A DNA stretch of 64,000 bases. Source: Anolis sagrei. Its lineage: Eukaryota; Chordata; Lepidosauria; Squamata; Anolidae. The notes beneath the pieces are model-generated. The model ran no database searches, had not been told where the DNA came from, and saw only the letters and a list, made by a program, of their open reading frames with translations. The DNA lies in the NCBI RefSeq assembly GCF_037176765.1, contig NC_090034.1:93112500-93176499 (forward strand). The letters are read 5' to 3'. The translations under genes were made by a program, and so were the position numbers. Positions 32,190-44,492 of the stretch are shown in pieces (within the stretch, counting starts at the first letter, position 1; each line of letters begins with the position of its first letter).

Positions 32190-32290
32190 GGTTGTTGTAG
32201 GTTTTCTGGGCTATATGGCCATGTTCTAGAGGCATGTTCTCCTGATGTTTCACCTGCATCTATGGCAAGCATCCTCAGAGGTAGTGAGAA
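32190..32290 (-). mobile_element. Penelope family-2 end with target duplication
   Basis: GGGTTGTTGTAGGTTTTCTG... CTCCTGATGTTTCACCTGC... GCAAGCATCCTCAGAGG. The flanking direct repeat is ATATAAGTGAAAC. Confidence 0.85.
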
Positions 32291-32613
32291 TATAAGTGAA
32301 ACCCAACAGTGTCCCTGCCAAATCTCTGTCAAGAATATGCAGCGGAGACTGTGATCCTATTCCATCTCCAAATCCTGGGCAAAATTGGTCTACGCTTTTG
32401 TAGAGAGAAAGAAACTGTCAGGGATAGAGATGTTCAAAATGTATGAGATTTTCACCATTCCCTGAAAAGGGACATCATTCTTTCTGTTTCAATGCTTACT
32501 TTTTCTTCCCCATTTTTTCAATTTCATAGGATCCTTAAGCTAGCAGTAAAGTTAGAAAGAAATTGAAGTTCCATCCAGAAGAGAACATAAAAGAAGAAAA
32601 GAAAAGAGAGGAG

Positions 32614-33311
32614 ATGTGCTACCTCCTTGAGGTCTTAGTTGTTGGGCTTCTTTCAACCGACCTCTTTTGGGATGGTAAGAATTTTATTATTTATTTATTT
32701 ATTTATTTAAAACGTTTGTATCCCAATCTTCTCTACCTCCGTAGAGGGACTCAGACTGGCTAACAGCAAGCATTCAATGCTCACAAACAAACCTTTAAAA
32801 CATCATATATAAACAAAAATTTAAAAATACATATCAGATTAAAAGCATAATAAAACATTCGCCAGGATAAAAACAACGTCCAACTCAGTCTGCACATTGT
32901 GGTCAATACCTTAGTCAATTACCGGTCTCAGCCATCACTCTGCAAATGCCTTGTTCCACATCCAAGACTTCACTTGCTTCCTAAAGGTCAGGAGGGAGGG
33001 GCAGAGCTAATTTCATTCAGGAGAGAGTTCCATAGCCAGGGAGCCACCACAGAAAAGACCCTGTCTCTCGTCCCCACCAAATATGACTGTGAAGGTGGCG
33101 GGACCGAGAGCAGGGCCTCTCCGGAAGATTTTTTTTAAAGAAATTTTATTAAATTTTTATATAGAATACAACGAAAGCGTGAGAACAATAAGGTATAGAA
33201 AAGTGAAGGGAAAAAAGAGAAAGGGAAAGGCCAGTAAAGTAAAAAGTAAAAAGGACATCCTAAATAAACCCTAAAAAATATTTTTAATATATATATATAA
33301 ACTACAAAAAT

Positions 33312-33342
<31 letters not shown>

Positions 33343-36300
33343 GGGTGACTTCCATTCCATCTTTTTGGATAAAATATTCTTATTATTCAAATATATATAT
33401 ACATTTTTTTATTAAAGATAATAAACTTGTCTCTCTTGTTGTTTTTTTTTTTTTTTATGAAGATTATCCCAATTCGTTCTTTTTATTATAATGCCTGTAT
33501 TTTTCTTCAACAAAAAAGATCTCCGGAAGATCTTAATGCCCTTATGGTTCGTAGGGGAGAATACGTTCGGACAGTTAAACTGGGCCAGAACCATAAAGGT
33601 TTTTGTAGGTTAAAACCAGCACCTTGAATTGTGCTAAGAAGCTAATTGGCAGCCAGTGGAGCTGGTGCAACAAGGGAGGATAGTGAAAGAAGGAGGAATC
33701 CACTCTCTGGATCATCCTACCTTTTCCAGTTAGGGAAAGGTGTGAGTCTGGAGTTCTTTGCCTGCATGGTTGAGCTTCTTGTTCTCTCTTTCCAGGTGTG
33801 TGGTGTGACATAAATCTATTAAATCTTTATGTCCAACCTGTGACAGTCCAAGAGGGACTCTGTGTCTTCATCCCCTGCAACTTCACTTATGACCCAGCTG
33901 ATGCCTACAATAATTCCAAATTGTATGGATACTGGTCCAAGGGAGGATGTCCGCCTTCTCCTTTAGTGGCCACCAACGATCCAAAGAAAACTATAGCAGA
34001 CAATGCTCGGAATCGTTTTTTTCTTTCAGAGGAAGTGGGACAAGGCAACTGTTCTCTTGTCATCAATGATGCCCAAATAAATGATGGTGGGGAGTACTGC
34101 TTCAGAATGGAGAAATACCCTAGTGCAAACTTTAATTTCCCAGATAGATTGAAAGTGGCTGTAAAAGGTGAGTGGCGATAAGGACATCTGCCTCCCTGCA
34201 GAAGCTTCAAGGGAAATACACAAATACATCCACTCTCATAAGACCAGATCCCCTTCTCACACCATTCCAAGAAAGGTGATGTATAGGCTGTGCTATAAAC
34301 ATAGGCAGAGAGCAAGTGGTAATATGGTCCAAAAAAGTGCAATGGCTGTCCAATTCACAATTAATGGATCCAGCATGCAAAGGTTCCTAACACTAGCGCA
34401 ACTTCTCAGGTGTGTATAGCTTCTAATGTTCATCTCATGGCGTCTTAGATCCATCTCTTGGCCAACGTGATCTTCTGTATAAACCATTCCATGAAATGCA
34501 GTGCACAATATTTGTGACACAAACAGAAGCACAGATAGGGGTGTAGGAGGCTGAAACAGGAAACACTGGGATCAATGTGCCATGTTTTATGAGGGGAAAG
34601 AGTGTGTGGATTCCAGAACAGAAAGGATGCCTCCGATCCCAGAAAGGATGGCCTCCGATCATGAGCCCTTCTAGGGAATTCAATCTGCAAAGGAATCAGA
34701 GGAGTGTGGAGACTCTTGTGTCATCCTCAAATCAGCATCTCCCCTTTTATCTTTGGCAATGATTTCATTTTCTTTTAGCATCCATCTTATTTATATTTAC
34801 AGAAAGCTGCTAAATAAATGTAGTTTCTGACTGGATGAGAGTTGAAATTTTAATTTTAATTGAAAATTGAAAAAATAGACCATACTATACCAAACCATAA
34901 ACTATGTATTGATATTAACATTAAAATACAGTAATGAAAAGCAAATTATGACAAGTATTTATTTGTCGTGTCAGGAACGAACCCAACCAGTTGTATTGCA
35001 TTATAAAACAAACAAACAAAACACGAAGTTTGCAAACTTGGCATTCTATTAAATGTCCTTTGACCAGTAGCTGATCACTTGGAGTGCCTCTGATGTTGCT
35101 ATAAGAAGGTCCTCCATTGTGCATGTAGCAGGGCTCAGTAGGTGGTCTGTGGTTTGCTCTTCTCCACCCTCGCATGTCGTGGATTCCATTTTGTAGCCCC
35201 ATTTCTTGAGGTTAGCTCTGCATCTCGTGGTGCCAGAGTGCAGTCTGTTCAGTGCCTTCCAAGTCGCTCAGTTTTCTGTGTGCCCAGGAGGGAGTCTTTC
35301 ATTTGGTATCAGCCATTGATTGAGATTCTGGGTTTTAGCCTGCCACTTTTGGACTCTCGCTTGCTGAGGTGTCCCAGCGATTATCTCTGCAGTCATTGAA
35401 TTCTTGACAGCAGAAGGTGTCACCCCAAAGGAGATTCATCAGAGAATGCAAGCTGTTTATGGTGATTGTGTTGATGTGAGTACTGTGCGTTGGTGGACGA
35501 GTAAGGCTAAAGATGTTGAAGTGAGAACATCTGACTTGCATGACAAACAAAGAGTTGGACATCCTGTGATAGCAACCACCGAGTGTCACAAGCAAAAGGT
35601 TGACAGATTGATTCAGGACAATCGTCGTATCACTCAGAGAGACATTCCAGGCATAATCGGCATTTCACAAGAATGTGTGGATCACATTATTGCTTTGCTT
35701 GGCTACTAGAAGATCTGTGCACAATGGGTACCCAGGATGCTGAGGCCTGAAATGAATGCTTGAAATTTCTCTCTGAGTTATACGATGATCGTCCTGAATC
35801 AATCTGTCAACCTTTTGCTTGTGAAACTCGGTGGTTGCTGTCACAGGACATCCAACACTTTGTTTGTCACACAAGTCAGATGTTCCCACCTCAACATCTT
35901 GTTTTTAATTAATTTTTATTGAAGTTTATTCTTACAGACATATAGATAAAAAGTTGGGAGGGGGTGTTAGGGTTAAGGGGGTAGGGAAAAAATAGGGAGG
36001 TGTGGGTGGGTTAGAAGAAACAGGGGAAAGTGCTTATTGCAAAGGATTGTACAGGGCAAGGGAAAAAATGTGCGGAATCTGGGGAGGGGAGGGGGATATG
36101 GGGGAAAGGGTCTTCTGACTTCCTTAATCTTCTTCTCTCTGGTTCCATCTTTTTTGTCTTCTTCCTTTTTCTCAAATTTCTTCTTCATCTTCTTTTTGTC
36201 AAGACTAAGTTATTGTGCTAACATGTATTCCTCAAATAACTTCCAATCTGTTTTTTTCATTGGTCTTCCACATGAGTCTTTTAGTGCAAATGTCAATTTA

Positions 36301-39300
36301 TCCATGTCTTTGATTTCTTTCACTTTACTTATCCATTCTTCCTTTGTGGCTACTTCTTTCTGTTTCCATTTTCTTGCCATGTTCCGTCTCCCAGGAGTAT
36401 GGGTTCTGCATTACCTTTAAGTTGCTGGAAACAGCCTCTCCTTGTGTTTCTCCCAGGCTGCTGCAGCCTCTGCAAGGCCTAAAAAGTTAGCAGCCAGAAG
36501 CAGGAAAGCCAGTTTGCAGGCCCTCTGCAATGATTGGCCAAAGAGTAGCTCTTTGGGTCTGCCCCTGCTTCCAGGGTAGAAGCAGCCATTTTGGAGGTCT
36601 CCCTGCCCCTTCAGTCTTAGGAAGAATCCATGATGTGCTGTTGACAGACAGGTACCTCAGAAAATACCATTGTAAAAACAATTTAGTTTAATTGAGACTT
36701 ATAGATAATAAATAGATAGATTGACTAATTGAGTTTAATTGAGTTTAATTAGATTGAGTAATTGAGTAATTTAGTTTAATTGAGACCTATAGATAATAGA
36801 TAGATAGATAGATAGATAGATAGATTTAGTTTAATTGAGTCATAGATAGGGAACAATTGAATATAGATAGAATTTATTAATATAGATGGAGTTTATTACT
36901 TATTGATTGTTTTGTAATATTGATAAGCGGAACCAAGTCTACCAGGACTTCGTGAATAAATACCCTGTTTAATGTTTCTTGAAGTGGACTCAGTTATTCA
37001 AGAAAGCTCAATCTGCCTAAAGAAAGACCCCAGCAGTTTCGCCCAGACATAGATAGCAGCACATCAAAGTTTTATTTTAAAGCGTCTGGGCGTAACGGCA
37101 CATGCCAGAACTATTCTAGCCGCAGTGATACAATAATTAAACAATATATCCTTATTCTGATCTAATTCTAATTCTTCATCCCCAGTAGAAAGTACTCTGG
37201 TTTCATCTGAATTTTTATTTTTAAGATCTTCTCACATTCCTGTTTTATCATTTTCCAATATGCACTAATCACAGGGCACGTCCACCACGCATGGTAAAAA
37301 GTTCCAATTTGTGATTCACATTTCCAGCATTTGTTTCTAACATTGTCGTACATTATACCTAATTTTTGTGGCGTCATATACCACCTATAAAAAATTTTTA
37401 GCCAATTTTCTTGTAAATCTGTCGAATAAGTATATTTAATCTTCTTTGTCCAAATTTGTTCCCATTCCTTATATTGTATCTGTCTACCAATATTCCTTGC
37501 CCACTTAATCATGCAGTCTTTTATTACTTCTGTTTCCTTGGCCCACTCTAGTAATTTGTTATAAATTATTGTAATGTTTTTTTCTTCTTTCTGAAGATTT
37601 GGTCCCATATGTCTTCTTTGATTATAAAGCCTAATTTTTTTATCTAAATTATAATATTCTTTAAGTTGTAGGTATTGAAACCACGATACATTTATGAATT
37701 GGATGTTTATCTTTTCTCTTGTCTTCAATTGTAGTTAGTTGTCCTTTTTCAATAGTACATCTTTATACGTCGGCCAGTTGACCCAACCTAGCAATCTTCT
37801 TTGCTTTGCCTCTAATGGTGATGCCCAAAGTGGAGTTTTTGGATACATTCTTGTTTTGTATTTATTCCAAATCTTTATTAATGCAGCCCTTATAAAGTGG
37901 TTATTGAAGTTTTTTTCTTTTGAAGTTTGGTTGCACCAGAGGTACGAGTGCCACCCGAATCTCAGATCGAAGCCTTCTATTGTTAGTATTCTTTCTTTTT
38001 TGAGTGATATCCATTCTTTGACCCAGGAATGTCCACTTGCCTCATAGTAGAGTTTTAAGTCGGGGAGTCCCATTCCCTCTCTATTTCTTTGGTCTATCAT
38101 ATTTGTATATTTGATTCTTGGTTTCTTACTATTCCAAATAAATGTTGAGATTTCTTTGTTCCAAATATTTAATAGTTTATTATTTCTAATTATGGGTATA
38201 TTTTGAAATAAATATAACATTTTCGGTAAAACATTCATTTTAATTGTGGCAATTTTTCCCAGGATTGATAGATTTAGATGCTTCCAATTATTTAAATCTT
38301 TTTTTATCTCTGTCCATTTTGCTTCATAATTATTCTTTAATAATCGAACATTTTTTGCAGTTATCCATACTCCTAAATACTTTATTTTTGTGCAAGTTTG
38401 TATTCCTGTCATCTCTTCCAACCTCTTTTGGTTTTTCTTTGACATATTTTTTGTTAATATATCTGTCTTCGTCATCTTCCCGTATTCTTCGATTACACTT
38501 AACCAATTTAAGCAGTTTTCTCTTGGGTCTTCCATTATGCCTATTAGGTCATCTGCATATGGCCTGTATGTATACTTTTGTTTTCCAACATTCAGGCCCT
38601 TAAGCCCTTAAGCCTCTTGTGTTCTTTAATATTTCTCAGTAATATTTCTAATGTCGCGATAAAAATAAGGGGTGATAGTGGGCACCCTTGTCTTGTGCCT
38701 CTCTTGATTGCAATTTCTTTTGATGGTATACCATTTACCCATATTGTCGCGCTCTGCTCATTATATATTGCTTCAATTGCATTTTGGAAATTGTGACCAA
38801 TATCTAATTCTTTGAATAATATTTTTAAAAAGTTCCAATTTATATTATCGAATGCCTTCTCGGCGTCAATCATCATTAGGGCCAATTCCTTTTCATGGTG
38901 TGTCTCATAATATTCAATTACATTTAGAATATTTCTTATATTTTCTTTAATGTGTCGCTCAGGTAAGAAGCCTACTTGGTCTTCATCTATCCAATTTATC
39001 AGAAAGGTTTTGAGTCTTTCACCTAATATGTATGAGAAAATTTTATAATCCAAATTGAGCAGCGAAATGGGCCTATAATTTTTAATATTTGTTTCTTCTG
39101 TGTTTTCTTTGTGTATTACTGTAACATTAGCCTTTTTCCAAGTCTCTAGGATGCATTGGTCTGTCATAATCTTATTCATTAGGTTTTTTAAGCAGGGACT
39201 AATCTCCTCTATCATTGTTTTATAAAAGATAGCTGTGAAACCATCAGGGCCCGGGGCTTTGGATAGCTTCAACTTTCTTATCGCTTTCTGTATTTCTTCA

Positions 39301-42300
39301 GTTGTTATCTCTTTATTTAATACTTCTCTCTGATGGTCAGTAATTTTTTCTAGTTTCTGTCTGCTGATATATCCTGTTATCTCATCAATACTAGTTAAGT
39401 CTTCTGTATATAAGTTCTTATAGAATTCATAAAAATGATTCACTATTTCTTTGTCTGTTGTGCTTGATTTATTGTTTGTAATAAGTCTCGTGATTTGGTT
39501 TGTTTGTTTTCTCTTTTTCAGTTTTCTCGATAGCCACTTCCCCGGTTTATTCGCATTCTGAAATTCTTTCTGTTTTAAGAATTTCAGTTGCTTTGCCCAT
39601 TGATCTAATTCCAAGTGGTGTTTTTGTTTTATTAGTTCTTCAATCTGATTTTTTATATCCTCATTTTCAGGATTTCTTTTTAATCTGCTCTCTGTTTCCT
39701 CTAATGTCTTATTTATCTTTTGCATTTCCTGCCTTTTTATCTTATTCTTGATTGCTTGTTGTTGAATAAAGTTTCCCCTCATTACTGCCTTGCACGTATC
39801 CCAGAGTGTTTCTATTTTTATCTCTTGTGTATCATTAAATTCAAAGAATTCCTTAATTAATTTTTTATTCTTCACAATATCCTCTTCTGTTTTTAGAAGA
39901 TTATCATCGAGTCTCCATCTTTTATCATTGGGCTTTTTATTTATGGTCATTACTAATGCACCGTGGACTGATAATTCTCTTGGTAATATTTTTATTTCAG
40001 AAATTTTAGATGTTAATGTTTTTGATATCCAAATCATGTCAATCCTAGACCAACTTTGGTGTCTGAATGAGTAGAAACTGAAATCTTTTTTATTTCCATT
40101 ATGAATTCGCCATGCATCTTCTAAATCAAATTCTTCCTTTAATTTCAAAAACATTTTGGGTAACGTACTTATAATATAAATTCCAATTTTTTTAATATTT
40201 TTGTCTTATCCAAATTAATGTTTAACACTCCATTGAAATCTCCCAAAACAATCAGTTGATCAAATTCTGTCTCTTCAATTTTGTTTTTCAATTCCGAGGT
40301 AAATTTGCTCTTCGGGCCATTGGGGGCGTAAATATTGCATACTAACAATGTTTGTTCTTGTTTTATTAGCACTCCCACTATCCTATCTTCTGAGTCTTTA
40401 AAGGCTAATTCCGCTCTTAAGAACTCTTTAACATATATTACCACCCCTTTTTTCTTTTCTAATTTCAAGGAATAAAAAGCTTTGCCTAATTTTTACTGAG
40501 ATAAATGGGCCACGTGTCTATGAGAAATATCAGTTTAATGCTATTAAATCATAATTCTCTTTCCTAATTTGATTGAATATTTTTTCTTTTCGAAGAAGAA
40601 TTCAGACCGTTCACATTTAAAGAGAAACATTTTATTAGTTTAGTTAACTCCTTCACTTTCCGGTTCTGGTGGTTCTTCTGACTCATCTTCTGTTGTTTCG
40701 GGTCTGTCACGATTGAGTACCTGTTGTCTAAGAGCCTTCATCATCACTTCTGGGGGTGAGAAACGTCTCTTCTTGTGTTTTCTTCCTGAAGAGTTGCGTT
40801 TTGAGGGGGTCTCATCAGTTTCTTTTTTCAGGTCTTTATAGAATTGTTGGGCTTTTTCTTCAGAAATTAACCAAAAAAATTTCCCATTGTATGTCACCAT
40901 TAGTCTCTCAACTTTCTCCCAGCAAAATCTTATTTATCTTCTTTTTAATTCATCAGTTAGGAAGAAATATTTCTGTCTTCTGTTCAGCATCGATTGAGGA
41001 AATTCTTTCATTATTATTACTCTCTTGTCTTTGTAGAATATGGGAGTCTTACTCTTCTCTTTTAGAATTTCATCACGTGTTCTTTTTCTCACAAAATGGA
41101 CTATCGTGTCTCTTGGAGTATTGTTTCTTTTTGAGAAATTCGTAGTCACCCTGTATACTCTGTCAATCTTTTTGTCTACCTCCCTTTGCTCTTGTTGGAG
41201 CATGGGTGCTATCAGATTTGTTATTATTGGTCATATATCTTCTTTAGTTCCTTCCAAAATGTTCCTAAATCTTAACTGGAACTCCATTTTCCTCATTTCT
41301 AGTTTCTCTTGCTCTTCTTCCATCTTTTGGTTCTTTGTTTCTATTTTTGTAGCTTTTTCTCAAGTGATTTTTGTGACTCTTCTATTTTTGCTTTATCAGT
41401 TTTTATTTCTTTGATCTCTTGGTGTATTTGTTTCATTTCATCTTTAACTGAGCCCATTTCTACCCTTAATTCTTTATTCATCCTTAGCATATCTTCTCTG
41501 AATATTTTTTGTTGTTCTTCCTGTTTTGTCGTATTTTTTTCAAAGTCTTTTTGTAAACATTCCAGGCATAGTCGGCATTTCACAAGAATGTGTGAATCAC
41601 ATTATTGCTTTGCTTGGCTACTAGAAGATCTGTGCACGATGGGTACCCAGGATGCTGAGGCCTGAAATGAATGCTTGAAATTTCTCTCTGAGTTATACGA
41701 TGATCGTCCTGAATCAATCTGTCAACCTTTTGCTTGTGAAACTTGGTGGTTGCTGTCACAGGACATCCAACACTTTGTTTGTCACACAGGTCAGATATTC
41801 CCACCTCAACATCTTTAAGCTTTCACACCCAACAATGCACAGTACTCACATCAACACAATCATCAGAAACAGCTAGCATTCTCTGATGAATCTCCTTTGG
41901 GGTGACACCTTCTGCTGTCAAGAATTCAATGACTGCACATTGCTTAAGTCACATTGACCGACCATCTGTGCAGGGTTCCGTACTTTGCACTTTAACAACA
42001 CAACCATTTAACGCTAAGGCTTCCCACCAAATGGAACTGTAGAAGAGAGTCTACTGAACAAGCCAGTACCTGCCGCATACCAGTACTGCCATCGGTTGAG
42101 GAGTTACAAAGGTGGAGACATTACTTTTCATTCAAACCTCATACAAAGTTGGTGAAGTAGCTATATGTTGATAACTGTCTTTTCCTTCCTCCTTAGAGCG
42201 GGAAGACCCAGTAATAAAGCTTTCTGGGAATCTTCGGGCAAGCCGTCCAACAAACATCATTTGTACAGCCCCAGAAAGTTGTTCCTTGAAGTCACCGCAC

Positions 42301-44448
42301 ATTCTCTGGGAAATAGTGCCCAGAAATTTCATACTGAATGCCTCTGAATTGCAGTCAAATGGCACCCACATTTACAACGTATTGGACTTTACACCTTCAG
42401 CAGCAGATGACCTGCAGAAACTCACCTGCACAGTCAGCTATGGAACAGGAAGCAGCTCTGTCTCCATGGAGGTGTCTGTTCCTCTGAATGTCAGATGTGA
42501 GTGACCCTTTCTTTTCATTCCCTACATATCAGCAGGAGCGATTTAAAGACTTTCTATTCATGTTTGCATCTGGTGTGGCTGTAACTGAAATGAATTCTTA
42601 TTTCAAGGAAATGTTCCATTCTGTGTAAAGTAGGATAGACTGTCAAACAACACAGTGGAAACAAGTGTAAGTGTAAGGTAGAGATTAGGTTTAGGTCTCT
42701 GATTCTATTACTTTTATGTAATTGAGCTGATATTAGTTAAATAGTGTGTGTATGTGTGTGCATGTTTGCATTATTTAAATGGTATCTGGATTTGGTATTT
42801 TGTGATTGTAAGTTGGCTATGTTATAGTATTGGGTAATCAATCGTATTTGAATGAATTGATGACCCTTGTGTGTTTAAAATTATTGTGAGTCATTTTACA
42901 CTGTGTCCTTTCTCTCTCCATGTTACATAGTTGTGAGTCATATTACTCAAAACATGTTGCCCAAGAAAGAGAACCCTAGATAACTCATTTTAAAAACAAA
43001 AAGACAAATCTGTGTATTATCAGCTTAATGATGTTATGGAACTCTGGGCAAAATTCTAGCTGGCACAAAATCATGAGCCATGTTTGTGGTTCCAGCCAAA
43101 GTCTATCCATATCCTCAAGATGATGAAATGGCAACAGATTGATGTCTCTTTGATGATGGGGAGAACTGCTGCAAAACAAGTCTAATTTCAGTGGCAGTGG
43201 CATGAAGCCTTCTACCGCAGAGCACTACCATTGAAAAATGAAGTTAAACATCACACCCTCATTAGGGGGTGGATGAGCAGTTAACACCCTGTTGGGGGAA
43301 GCATCTTATGGACCAAGCTTAGCACAGCAGGATAAACCACTGAACTACAGAAAAATCCTGCCGATCGAAAGGTCAGTAGTTCCAGCCCTGGTTGGGGTGA
43401 GCACCTGCCTTTAGCCCCAGCTCCCCTGCCCAACTAGCAAATCAAAAGCAGAAATATGAGTAGATAAATAGGTACCCCTTTTAGCAAGGAGGTAATAAAG
43501 GTACACTTAAGGACATTGATCGGAGGAAAACTCCTCGTCATGGAAGATGGAGCGACAGCACCCCCCCCCCCCCCCCACATGGCCGGGGTCAAGCACAGCC
43601 TTTAAGATGCCAGAAATAAGATGGGAAAAACTGCCTTTATCTCTGTCCTTGTTAATTCTGTAATCAGCATTGAATATTTGTTGTATGTGTGTTTGGTAAG
43701 CCGCTCCGAGTCCCCTTCGTGGTGAGTAGGGCAGGGCATAAATACTGTAAATAAACAAATAAATAAATAATATTAGCATTTGAAGTCAGAAGTCTGTATC
43801 TGTGTCCATGTTTGTATCTGTTCAGGAATATATGATCCAGCAGCTTCCCCTTCAGGGTTATGGAGAAATTACTCTGGATTTTTTTCAACATAACAACTCG
43901 CGATACACAAGGTACTGAACCAATCCACCAAATAGATTCAGCACCTTGGAGAACTCCTTTACATTCTTTAATGAAACTGCAGAACTGATGACCTCATCAT
44001 ACTGATGAGCTAGTTGTCCCGTTTCTCGGAAAAGCAAGGAGGCAAAGCTGTGTACCCTCGCTCCTTCCTCTATCACATAGTAGCATCAGGGCAAGGCACA
44101 TTGGTGCTCTGTCCCTTCCCCCACCAGACAGGGGAAGATGTGGCAAACCTCGCTGTGACGTTGCCCATCAGATGGGGGGAAAGCTCCATCAGATCTACTC
44201 GAAACATGATTTCTTACCATGGTGGCAAGGAAGCTACAATGCAAGAATAATAAAACTTGTTTTCTAGACCTCCCTCTCCCCACAAAGGGTTTCAAGGCAC
44301 CCCACAGATGAGGTGAGGCCTCAGCCTGCCAATCTGTTGCCAAAGAGGAACCCCTGTGTGGTAAAGGGCAATTTACCTACTGTGTAATGAAATACTGATT
44401 CTTCTCATCATTGACACTGAAGACTCCTGTGTATGTTATCATGGCAGT

Positions 44449-44492
<44 letters not shown>

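Larger units (their letters stand above)
30770..32613 (+). promoter_or_regulatory. 5' flank of Siglec-like gene 2, with later insertions
   Basis: Paralogous to 15150-16558. Two insertions break the alignment: antisense and sense L2 pieces at about 31648-32165, and a PLE end at 32190-32287. The PLE is flanked by a repeat of ATATAAGTGAAAC (near 32174 and 32290), so it inserted after the duplication. Confidence 0.6.

Noticed and set aside
36799-36825. GATA-repeat as a regulatory array
   Set aside because: A simple microsatellite within a solo LTR. No evidence of function.
41341-41583. 80-aa coiled-coil frame as a gene
   Set aside because: It starts in the mariner-derived repeat and runs into L1 ORF1. 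The join is accidental.
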